In this document: positions 1-7,079 of the stretch, one piece after another
Position numbering within the stretch: the stretch's first letter is position 1
How the letters are laid out: every line of letters starts with the position of its first letter
Origin: CAOJBM01 sp051872535
GTDB lineage: Bacteria > Bacillota_I > Bacilli_A > RF39 > UBA660
NCBI GenBank assembly: GCA_051872535.1
Contig: JBJEDY010000016.1
Location: 1-16,256, forward strand
Length of the DNA stretch: 16,256 nucleotides
Direction of reading: 5' to 3'
Notes under the pieces: model-generated
Told to the model about the DNA's origin: nothing
Database searches by the model: none
The model's input: the letters and a program-made list of their open reading frames with translations, nothing else
Translations under genes and position numbers: made by a program

Positions 1-30
1 CCCCCCCCAGGTCTTTGTCAAGTTGACATT
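1..30. repeat. Direct repeat copy 1 (truncated by window edge): -35 element plus homopolymer
   Basis: A run of eight C, then AGGTCTTTGTCAAGTTGACA and TT. These 30 bases are identical to 1149-1178, where they form the -35 and spacer of the surface-gene promoter read on the minus strand. The next bases (to about 50) stay loosely similar. Copy 1 is cut by the window start inside the homopolymer, so its true length and its -10 element cannot be seen. By analogy it would drive a gene to the left of this window. Confidence 0.85.
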
Positions 31-55
31 TTTTGTGTCAATCAAAGAAGTGTAC

Positions 56-84
56 AAAAAGATAGTCTTAAAAAACTATTTTTA
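56..84 (-). terminator. Weak hairpin terminator after the surface-protein gene
   Basis: On the minus strand an ATAGT/ACTAT stem (75-79 with 62-66) and an 8-base loop are followed by C and five T (56-60), with A-rich sequence before the stem. It lies about 110 bases past the stop of the surface gene and before the next promoter repeat. The stem is short and AT-rich, so this is a tentative call. Confidence 0.35.
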
Positions 85-189
85 CATAGGCTTTAAAGTT
101 ATCTTTAGCTGCGCAAAATACAGTTAATGTATTTATTATTACAATTATTAAATTTTAGTAGTTTACAATTAAATAATTAATTAAGTATA

Positions 190-1107
190 TTAATTTATGT
201 AAAGTAATGTGCCGGTTGTACCCAATCCACCAGGATTTAAAGTCAAAGTTAGAGATTGACCTTTATAACCTTCTATATAAAATACAGCAGAATTATTAGG
301 CCAAGCTTTATCAGTTCCAGATCCTTCTGTTACTTTTATTGCTCCATCCATATTATATGTATGTAACCTTGAAGTACCGTCTATACCTCCACACATCAAT
401 ATGTATTTTCCATCATATGGAAGTGTTATTGTCCATTCACTTCCATATGAATTTATACTTAACACTTTTGTTATGCTAGAATAATTTCCATAATATGCCA
501 TCCTATGTCCACTATCATTACCCCCACTTTTATCTATTATGTAAGTGTAAGATTGACCAATTTTACCCTTTATTAAATATACATAAGTTTTTTTATAACT
601 AGTATATATTGCAGTATCTAATAGACTCACTTCAGCTTGGTCACTATTAACTGAAACAGTAGGTATTGATCCTTCATTCCATACAGTAACACAAAGTATT
701 TCGGTAGTGTTCGTAAGCGATACTGTTTTAGTAATTGATCCATGTCTAAACAGATTCTCTACTGTGTTTATGTATCCATACGATTCTATTTCGCTAATAT
801 CCAACCCGTTGGAAGTGCTAATGTTTTCTATATTACTTGCCATGGTTTCTGCTGAGTCTGTTGGTAATGTTTCAACACCTTTATTTGTTATTGCTTGGGC
901 TATTGTAGTTTTAAAATTTATTAATCTATTTGATGTATCATATAAATCATTTAATGCATCATTTGTATTACTTACATTCCAGCTTGAATTATCTGGTATA
1001 AATGTTATATTTGCTGAATTAAAATGCACAGCTGCTGATACACTTACTACTGATACTACTATTACTGTTATTAATACTAACACTATATCCTTTGTATATT
1101 TTTTCAT
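190..1107 (-). CDS. Secreted or membrane-anchored surface protein with two related beta-type domains
   Basis: Hypothetical 305-residue exported protein. A lysine-containing start and a hydrophobic stretch at about residues 8-27 look like a signal peptide or N-terminal anchor. Residues 43-96 hold a segment with the feel of phage-tail or surface proteins of gut Firmicutes (DALNDLYDTS, then AITNKGVET and ETMASNIENI). The rest looks like two copies of one beta-rich domain, about 127-206 and 224-305: VYLIKGKIGQSYTYIIDKSG in the first matches VFYIEGYKGQSLTLTLNPGG in the second. No catalytic motif is visible. The ATG is 6 bases from AGAGGTGG (1114-1121). By eye its base composition is less AT-rich than priA next door. 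It has its own promoter with a nine-G spacer and is flanked by direct repeats, which fits a phase-variable surface antigen or adhesin. That role is inferred from architecture and promoter, not from a recognised family. Confidence 0.8.
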   Translation of the reverse strand: MKKYTKDIVLVLITVIVVSVVSVSAAVHFNSANITFIPDNSSWNVSNTNDALNDLYDTSNRLINFKTTIAQAITNKGVETLPTDSAETMASNIENISTSNGLDISEIESYGYINTVENLFRHGSITKTVSLTNTTEILCVTVWNEGSIPTVSVNSDQAEVSLLDTAIYTSYKKTYVYLIKGKIGQSYTYIIDKSGGNDSGHRMAYYGNYSSITKVLSINSYGSEWTITLPYDGKYILMCGGIDGTSRLHTYNMDGAIKVTEGSGTDKAWPNNSAVFYIEGYKGQSLTLTLNPGGLGTTGTLLYIN

Positions 1108-1141
1108 ACAATACCACCTCTACTTTACATTTTCTACTGGT

Positions 1142-1169
1142 ATTGTACCCCCCCCCAGGTCTTTGTCAA
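1142..1169 (-). promoter_or_regulatory. Sigma-A-type promoter with a poly-G tract in the spacer (probable phase-variable switch)
   Basis: Read on the minus strand: TTGACA (1164-1169, perfect -35), a 16-base spacer (1148-1163) ending in nine consecutive G (1148-1156), then TACAAT (1142-1147, 5/6 match to the -10). The start of transcription would fall near 1135, about 28 bases upstream of the ATG, with AGAGGTGG between. Gain of one G would give the optimal 17-base spacer; loss would weaken the promoter. A G run between -35 and -10 is the known layout of the phase-variable porA promoter of Neisseria meningitidis. The -35 lies about 20 bases past the priA stop. Confidence 0.8.
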
Positions 1170-1178
1170 GTTGACATT
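1149..1178. repeat. Direct repeat copy 2, containing the palindrome TGTCAA-G-TTGACA
   Basis: Identical over 30 bases to 1-30. The two copies bracket the surface-protein gene, so gene plus one repeat forms a unit of about 1150 bases. Within the repeat, 1164-1176 is a perfect 6-1-6 inverted repeat whose minus-strand right half is the -35 element. No other copy is visible in the window. Confidence 0.85.
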
Positions 1179-1189
1179 TATTTGTCGTA

Positions 1190-3373
1190 TCAAACTCTTA
1201 TAGGTGATGTATCTATTTCAATATTAGCTTTATTATTTAAAACAAATAACCTATCTAATTCACGTAATGTATCGTTTAATTTATCATCTTTTTTATACTT
1301 AATAAGAATTTGAAAACGATATATATTATTAATTCTAAACATAGCTGCTGTTGTTGGACCGAGAATTATGGAATTTGGACTTAGATTTTTATTTAAGAAG
1401 TTTCTTACTTTTGTTATTTCTTGACTAGCTATATCATAATCTTTACTTGTTACACGAATACTACATAAATAGTAGTAAGGCGGATAATTTAATTTATGGC
1501 GATTTTCCATTTCATAATTATAAAATTTCATATAATTGTTTTCTTTAACACAATTCAAAATAAAATTATCTGGATTAAAAGTTTGTAAAATAACCTCTCC
1601 TGGTATTGTACTTCTTCCAGCACGTCCTGATACTTGACTAAGTAAAGAGAAAGTTCTTTCTCCAGAACGAAAATCAGGAATGTTTAAAGTTGTGTCAGCA
1701 TTAATAACACCTACTAAAGTTACTAAAGGAAAATCTAGGCCTTTAGAAATCATTTGCGTTCCTACTAGAATATCATATTCATGATTTTTGAATTGATCAA
1801 TAATTTTTTGATGAGAACCTTTTCTAATTGTCGTATCAGTATCCATTCTTACAATTTTAGCATTAGGAAATTGTTTAGAAAGTTCTAATTCTAATTTTTC
1901 CGTTCCTAGACCATAATAATTTAAAGATTCTTCATGACATTCAGGGCATTTATTTTCTTTAAATACTGTATATCCACAATAATGACACCTTAAATTATTT
2001 GATGATTTATGATAAGTTAAAGAAATATCACAATGTGGGCATTTATAAGTATATCCACAACTAGAACAAGTAATTATAGTAGAAAATCCTCTTCTATTTA
2101 ATAGTAAGATAATTTGTTCTTTTTTATTTAAACGATCAGTTATCTTTTGTTTTAATAAATCGCTTATTACCATATTTCCTTTTTTCATTTCTCTAGATAT
2201 ATCAACTATTTCAATATTAGGTAAAATGGATGTTCCTATTCGATGGGGCATTTCTAGATATTTATATACCCCTTTTAGAGATCTGGCCATCGTTTCTAAA
2301 CTTGGTGTAGCACTGCCTAAAATTAAAGGAATATTATTGTAGTTAGCACGATATTTAGCAATATCAATAGCATTATATCTTGGCATATTTTCTTGTTTAT
2401 ATGTTTCTGAGTGTTCTTCATCAATTATAATTATCCCTAAATTAGTAAGAGGAGTAAATATAGCACTACGAGTTCCAACAACAATATGAACTTCTTTCCT
2501 TAAGATTTTTAAATATTCATCATATTTTTCACCATCAGATAATGCACTATGAAATATAGCCACATCATTTCCAAAACGTTCATAAAATCTAGAAACAATT
2601 TGTGTTGTAAGAGTTATTTCTGGTACTAATAATATAGCTGTTTTACCATTTGCTACAACGTTTTTTATTAATTTGATATAAACTTCAGTTTTTCCACTAC
2701 CAGTTACACCATGGACTAAATAAGTATTATATTTATCTAAATCAATAGCATTAACAACATTTTGTTGTTCTTCTGTTAACTTTGTAAGATCTTCATCATA
2801 AACATTTCCATAATCAAGTCGATATATTTGTTCTTTTTCTTCAGTTATTAATTCCTCTTCTAATAATGCTTTAACTATATTGGAAGATATTTCGCTTTTT
2901 AAAACTTTATGATCAATTAATAGAACTTCTAGTACTTCTATTTGTTTTTTACGATTAGGATGATTATTAATATATTTAATAACTTCCTGTTCTTCTTTAA
3001 TTAATTTTATATAAGTTAGATATTTATCATATTTATGTTTTTGTTCTTTTACTTTTAATGATGATGGTAACATTGTTTGATAAGCTGCTATTAGAGTTGA
3101 TAATGTTGTTTTTTGTAAGTATTTACCAATTGATAACAATTCTTCATTTAAAACAAGATTTAAATCAACTATACTATCAATTTCTTTTAAAGAGTAACTT
3201 TCTTCATAACTATTTTTTATTTTAGTAACAAAGCCATTAATTAGTTTGTTTCCAAAAGGAACAAGTACTTTCATACCTATTTTTAAATTATCTTTAATAT
3301 AATCAGGTATTTTATATGTAAATGTTTTATCAATACTTTTAGCATTATATTCAACAAGAACTTCTGCAAACAT
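1190..3373 (-). CDS. priA: Primosomal protein N' (PriA), replication-restart DNA helicase
   Basis: A 727-residue 3'-to-5' superfamily 2 helicase that binds abandoned forks and reloads the replicative helicase. Visible parts: N-terminal DNA-binding region starting FAEVLVEY, as in Bacillus PriA; Walker A GVTGSGKT (222-229); DEEH Walker B (318-321); motif III GSATPS (353-358); eight zinc-binding cysteines (436, 439, 445, 448, 463, 466, 476, 479); helicase C domain with GTQMISKGLDFP (538-549) and GRAGR (583-587). Length is close to the usual 730-800. An in-frame GTG at 3382 overlaps the ribosome site AGGTGA (3379-3384); the ATG at 3373 has correct spacing and gives the family's normal N-terminus, so it is chosen. 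The stop TGA is only about 20 bases before the surface-gene -35, with no obvious terminator between, so read-through into that gene is possible. Confidence 0.97.
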   Translation of the reverse strand: MFAEVLVEYNAKSIDKTFTYKIPDYIKDNLKIGMKVLVPFGNKLINGFVTKIKNSYEESYSLKEIDSIVDLNLVLNEELLSIGKYLQKTTLSTLIAAYQTMLPSSLKVKEQKHKYDKYLTYIKLIKEEQEVIKYINNHPNRKKQIEVLEVLLIDHKVLKSEISSNIVKALLEEELITEEKEQIYRLDYGNVYDEDLTKLTEEQQNVVNAIDLDKYNTYLVHGVTGSGKTEVYIKLIKNVVANGKTAILLVPEITLTTQIVSRFYERFGNDVAIFHSALSDGEKYDEYLKILRKEVHIVVGTRSAIFTPLTNLGIIIIDEEHSETYKQENMPRYNAIDIAKYRANYNNIPLILGSATPSLETMARSLKGVYKYLEMPHRIGTSILPNIEIVDISREMKKGNMVISDLLKQKITDRLNKKEQIILLLNRRGFSTIITCSSCGYTYKCPHCDISLTYHKSSNNLRCHYCGYTVFKENKCPECHEESLNYYGLGTEKLELELSKQFPNAKIVRMDTDTTIRKGSHQKIIDQFKNHEYDILVGTQMISKGLDFPLVTLVGVINADTTLNIPDFRSGERTFSLLSQVSGRAGRSTIPGEVILQTFNPDNFILNCVKENNYMKFYNYEMENRHKLNYPPYYYLCSIRVTSKDYDIASQEITKVRNFLNKNLSPNSIILGPTTAAMFRINNIYRFQILIKYKKDDKLNDTLRELDRLFVLNNKANIEIDTSPIRV

Positions 3374-3390
3374 TACTATCACCTCATATT

Positions 3391-3399
3391 AGTATATCA
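3391..3399 (-). promoter_or_regulatory. Possible extended -10 promoter of priA
   Basis: Minus strand TGATATACT: an extended TGn motif (3397-3399) followed by TATACT (3391-3396), with no recognisable -35. It sits just after the terminator of the upstream gene and would give a leader of about 12 bases that includes the AGGTGA ribosome site. Location is right but the motif is short. Confidence 0.4.
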
Positions 3400-3402
3400 T
3401 AG

Positions 3403-3428
3403 AAAAAAGAAAGTTTTTAACTTTCTTT
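3403..3428 (-). terminator. Intrinsic terminator of the coiled-coil membrane-protein gene
   Basis: Perfect 10-base stem AAAGAAAGTT/AACTTTCTTT (3419-3428 with 3406-3415), three-base loop, then a T run on the minus strand (3403-3408). It overlaps the last codons and stop of the gene at 3417 and separates it from priA. The stem is AT-rich, so termination may be leaky. Confidence 0.6.
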
Positions 3429-4391
3429 TGCTGTATAAATATCATAACTTCCCGTCTGATCCCCATCAGAAGTTAGTTTTAAGATATTATTTATTCCATC
3501 TTTGCTTTTAACTTCAATTTCAAATCCTAATTTATTTTTATATCCTTTTTTATTTAACTCATTAAATAGTATTTTAAATGAATCTTTTAGCATTTCTTTA
3601 TCGTAATTGGAATATTCCCCTGTTATTTTTATATAGATTCTAAAACCGATTTGATTAAAGAACTTAACATTATCCATATCAATATATTCTTTTAAAACAA
3701 TTTCTTTACTTCTTTCTGATAATTTTGTTTCATCTGTATTATCAATATAAGATGCTCGATAGTATTTACCCATACAACTGCCAATAAAATAGCAATCCTT
3801 TTCTGGTTCTAATTCAATATTTACATTGTTTATTCCACTAGTTTTTAAAACCTTAGTTATTTCACTTTTTATGCTTTCGATTTTAATATTATTTAAATAA
3901 TCATCTTCTACAATAAGTTTATTAACATTATTATTTGTTTTAACTGTTACTTTTTTATTAGATGAATCTTGATAAGTTTCCTTATTTATTTTAGTAAATG
4001 ATACTCCGTATCTATTTTGAAGTGTTTCAAGTATTTGTTCTTCAATTGTTTTTTGAGTTGCTGGTTTATTTAAATTATTTAAATAAAATCGATATCCTAT
4101 TAAAGCAACTGCAAATATTAATACAATTATTCCTAACTTCATTAAGTTTTTCTTTTCTTTTTGAGCATTAGGATTAATTGGTGATGATGAAGGTTTTAAT
4201 TTTTCTTCTTTTTTAGATTTTTGAAGTTCTAAAGCCGCTATTCTTTCTCTTTCTTTTCTTTCAATTTCTCTTTTATTTACTTCATCTACAACAGCAGCTA
4301 GTTCTGCTTTTTCCCTTTGTTCAATATTTGTTAAAGGTTTAACTATATTATTTTGTTTTGTTTCTTCATTTTCTTCAAAATCCTTATTCAT
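3417..4391 (-). CDS. Membrane-anchored protein with a charged coiled-coil N-terminus, function unknown
   Basis: Not recognised as a named family; 324 residues. Residues 22-66 are very rich in Glu, Lys and Arg (NKREIERKERERIAALELQK) and probably form a cytoplasmic coiled coil or helix. A Ser/Pro/Asn linker follows, then one transmembrane segment at about 84-104 (LMKLGIIVLIFAVALIGYRF), so the remaining 220 residues should be outside the cell. That part alternates predicted strands and helices and has a close cysteine pair (200 and 206, in DCYFIGSCMG) that could form a disulfide. No lipobox, sortase signal or enzyme motif is seen. The ATG has AGAGGAG about 7 bases upstream. It has its own promoter and terminator and so is a single-gene unit between priA and the TPR pair. 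Confidence 0.85.
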   Translation of the reverse strand: MNKDFEENEETKQNNIVKPLTNIEQREKAELAAVVDEVNKREIERKERERIAALELQKSKKEEKLKPSSSPINPNAQKEKKNLMKLGIIVLIFAVALIGYRFYLNNLNKPATQKTIEEQILETLQNRYGVSFTKINKETYQDSSNKKVTVKTNNNVNKLIVEDDYLNNIKIESIKSEITKVLKTSGINNVNIELEPEKDCYFIGSCMGKYYRASYIDNTDETKLSERSKEIVLKEYIDMDNVKFFNQIGFRIYIKITGEYSNYDKEMLKDSFKILFNELNKKGYKNKLGFEIEVKSKDGINNILKLTSDGDQTGSYDIYTAKES

Positions 4392-4415
4392 AATAATGCT
4401 CCTCTACTATAATTT

Positions 4416-4444
4416 AGTATATCTAAAATATTAAAAAATAGCAA
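4416..4444 (-). promoter_or_regulatory. Sigma-A-type promoter of the coiled-coil membrane-protein gene
   Basis: Minus strand TTGCTA (4439-4444, 4/6), 17-base spacer, TATACT (4416-4421, 5/6). The start of transcription would lie near 4409, about 18 bases upstream of the ATG, just before the AGAGGAG ribosome site. Confidence 0.55.
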
Positions 4445-4472
4445 TAAGTGTTACAATGAAAAAATAACAAAG

Positions 4473-4493
4473 AAAAAGAGTGTTTAACACTCT
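4473..4493 (-). terminator. Intrinsic terminator of the TPR operon
   Basis: Seven-base stem AGAGTGT/ACACTCT (4487-4493 with 4477-4483), three-base loop, then TTTTTC on the minus strand. It is 30 bases past the stop of the 851-aa TPR gene. The 17 bases 4477-4493 are a perfect palindrome about one centre base. Confidence 0.75.
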
Positions 4494-4523
4494 AATATTT
4501 TGAAATATTACTTTTTGAATATT

Positions 4524-7079
4524 TTAGTTCTTTTGAGGTTGTAATGTTAGCACTAATTGTTGTGAATCTTCATTGGCTCTATTAATATAAAACCTTTTAT
4601 TTTTTCTTATTTCTTCAAATAATTTTAAAGTAAATTTTGTTTTATTTTTACTTTTTTCAACAGACTTTAAGAATTGATCTCCTTTTTCATAATTACCTTG
4701 CGAATAAAATTCTCTTGCATATATTAAGCGTATTATATTAATTTGTTCATCTGTCATGCCAAGTTCCTGACATGCTGTTTTAACATCTAATCCAGATTCT
4801 AAAATGTATGATGTAATTTCAGCAAGATTTTCTATTCCATAATGATTTTGAATATCATTATCAAAATCTTCAGTTTTCATTTTAAAGTGAGGTTTTTTAT
4901 CTTCTTTATCTATTAATCCATTTAAGCTTGCAATTAATTCAGTAAAATCAAAATCTCCATTTTCTTGTTTACTTAACTGTGTAGCAATCGTAAGATAATC
5001 AATTGCTCTATCTTTTTCCATTTTTTTCATATATGCTAACCCTAAATTAGCATATATGAATGCTTTTGGTTCTCCAACTTGTAATAATTGTAAATTGCAT
5101 TCAATACAAGAATCATAATCACCTTTTTTATATGCTAAACTTCCCATATTGATTAAATTCTTCAAATCAACATGTTCATCAATAAAAGGTTTATATCTTA
5201 ATACTATTTGTCTATTATCTCCTTCTCCAATACTAAATGATACCATATCAGGATATTCTTTAACTATATTATGTATTATTTTTCTTCTTTCATTATTCAT
5301 TGGTTTTAATAATACTATTCCTTGACCATTTAATAATAATTCATATTTGTTTTCTATAAATTCTTTTTCACTATCTATAGTTTCTATTAAAGAATTAACA
5401 TCTTCTTCTTTCGTTACTGATTGTTGTTTTTCTAATATTTTTGATTCATCAACTTTTGGAGATTCAATTTGTGCAATTGGTTTTGATATTTTAATAGTAG
5501 TTGAATTATCTTTAGTTTGTGGAATATTTAAATTTTGACTTTTTATAAATGCTTGTTCAGCATTATCTAAAATTGGATTATTTCTTTTATATTGCATCAT
5601 TTCTTCAGAATTATTTAACACTTGTTGTAATCCTTCTGTTAAGATACATTCTTGTCCTAATGAGTTTGATTTTGATATTATGTCTAAATATATTCTTGCT
5701 TCATCAAATCTATTTTGTGATAAAGCTATATAAAATTCTTGAATGTAATTAGAAATATCAAATTTGAAATTATCTCTGCTAACATAAGTTAATGCAACCA
5801 TAGGCTTTGTAAAAGCTATATCCTTTTCAATTATACTTAATTTTATTAAATCTACTATTAAGAATTCATACTCTTTTTTATTTATAGAATCTATATAACT
5901 TCTTAATGTTATAAATGCCTTTTCTAAATCACATTTCATCAAATATCCAATTACATCAGAAAATGAAGAATTTAAAGACATTTCTTTTGAATCTAAAATT
6001 GAATCTTCATATAAATCTTCAACTACTGGCTCTTCTAAATGTTCATCTTCTATAATCTCTATTGGAGTTTGTGAAGAGGAAGAAATATGTTTAGTCATAC
6101 TACATATATCTGATAGTAACAAATAAATCGTATTTTCAGAATTAATTATATTTTTTTTAGCATTATAACTTTCACTTAAACTAAGTGCTAGGTCGTAATT
6201 ACATCCATCTATTGCTTCAAATAATTTTTCAGATTTAAATATTGTTTTTTCTGGTACTTGTTGTGTTTCTTGTAAATGTATGATTTCATTTACTAACTTT
6301 AAAGTATAACTATCAGTTATACTTAGATTATGTTTTTTCTCTTTAGCTTCTAAATAATTAACTATTTCTTCATATTTTTTATTTTTTGCTAATTCAATTA
6401 AAGTATTTTTACTTAAATTTTCTACTTCAACAGCTTGAAATAATAATACCCTAGTAATTATATCTTGTACTGTTAATGAACCATGTTTAATAGTTAAATC
6501 CTTTAACTGTTTCAAAGCATAAGGAAATTTTCTTTGTAAAACTGCAATTCTAATTTTATTTTGCTCAGGAATATCTTGATATCTTTTATCATTAAAATCT
6601 ACTCTAATATCTTCAATTTTTAAATATCTTGCATATTCTTTATGCTTATCAGGAATATCTGTAATTATACTCAATAAGTATAAATAGAAATTACTATCTG
6701 CATTGTAATATGGATTTTCTGTGTCTGATAGCACTTCAAAATATTTAAAAGCTGATTCATAATCTTTATTACTTATACTTCGTAAAAATAATTGAAAACA
6801 TGCACCTAAATGATTTGGATCTAATTCATAACATTTTTTAAAACATTCTGTTGCTTTATCATACTCTTTTGCAGCTATTAATCTTTTTCCATAATAAAAT
6901 AATTCATCTATTTGCTTGAAAGAATAACATCCTCTTTTTACTCGTTCTAAATAGCCTTGTTCTATTAAGTCTGCTAAATCTTTTGAATTAAAGCCATAAC
7001 CATTTAATTCTTTTGTTGTTAATTCATTAGCATTTAATATTCCTTCATATAATTTATTTAAATTCTCTTCATTAATCAT
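4524..7079 (-). CDS. Large TPR protein with an AbiEi-like winged-helix N-terminus
   Basis: An 851-residue protein with no recognised enzyme domain. Residues about 8-54 read like the N-terminal winged helix of AbiEi-type antitoxins and regulators: LTTKELNGYGFNSKDLADLI, then GYLERVKRGCYSF, matching the family's 'turn, Leu-x-x-Leu, Gly-x-Leu-x-Arg-x-x-x-Gly-x-Tyr' pattern. Tetratricopeptide-type helices follow directly (about 58-120, AAKEYDKATECFKKCYELDP) and recur toward the C-terminus (about 640-705, AYKKGDYDSCIECNLQLL and NLGLAYMKKMEKDRAIDYL). Between them lie further helical repeats and a polar, probably disordered stretch near 520-580. No signal peptide or membrane segment is seen, so it is likely cytoplasmic. 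Its ATG overlaps the stop of the upstream TPR gene (ATGA) behind AAGGAGG (7089-7095), which means the two are co-translated. DNA binding is inferred from the fold-like pattern only; a scaffold role is equally open. Confidence 0.85.
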   Translation of the reverse strand: MINEENLNKLYEGILNANELTTKELNGYGFNSKDLADLIEQGYLERVKRGCYSFKQIDELFYYGKRLIAAKEYDKATECFKKCYELDPNHLGACFQLFLRSISNKDYESAFKYFEVLSDTENPYYNADSNFYLYLLSIITDIPDKHKEYARYLKIEDIRVDFNDKRYQDIPEQNKIRIAVLQRKFPYALKQLKDLTIKHGSLTVQDIITRVLLFQAVEVENLSKNTLIELAKNKKYEEIVNYLEAKEKKHNLSITDSYTLKLVNEIIHLQETQQVPEKTIFKSEKLFEAIDGCNYDLALSLSESYNAKKNIINSENTIYLLLSDICSMTKHISSSSQTPIEIIEDEHLEEPVVEDLYEDSILDSKEMSLNSSFSDVIGYLMKCDLEKAFITLRSYIDSINKKEYEFLIVDLIKLSIIEKDIAFTKPMVALTYVSRDNFKFDISNYIQEFYIALSQNRFDEARIYLDIISKSNSLGQECILTEGLQQVLNNSEEMMQYKRNNPILDNAEQAFIKSQNLNIPQTKDNSTTIKISKPIAQIESPKVDESKILEKQQSVTKEEDVNSLIETIDSEKEFIENKYELLLNGQGIVLLKPMNNERRKIIHNIVKEYPDMVSFSIGEGDNRQIVLRYKPFIDEHVDLKNLINMGSLAYKKGDYDSCIECNLQLLQVGEPKAFIYANLGLAYMKKMEKDRAIDYLTIATQLSKQENGDFDFTELIASLNGLIDKEDKKPHFKMKTEDFDNDIQNHYGIENLAEITSYILESGLDVKTACQELGMTDEQINIIRLIYAREFYSQGNYEKGDQFLKSVEKSKNKTKFTLKLFEEIRKNKRFYINRANEDSQQLVLTLQPQKN

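Noticed and set aside
23..28. Plus-strand TTGACA (also at 1171-1176) as a divergent promoter
   Set aside because: No -10-like hexamer lies 16-18 bases downstream in either copy; these bases are simply the other half of the palindrome.
707..1313. Open frames on the plus strand opposite the surface gene and priA end
   Set aside because: They are antisense shadows with no ribosome site or family resemblance, while the minus-strand genes have starts, signals and motifs.
3374..3382. GTG at 3382 as the priA start
   Set aside because: It lies inside the ribosome site AGGTGA that serves the ATG at 3373; PriA normally begins with FAEV right after the first Met.
4494..4509. AATATT/AATATT hairpin next to the TPR terminator
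   Set aside because: Purely AT, six bases, no following T run in the right direction; expected by chance at this composition.
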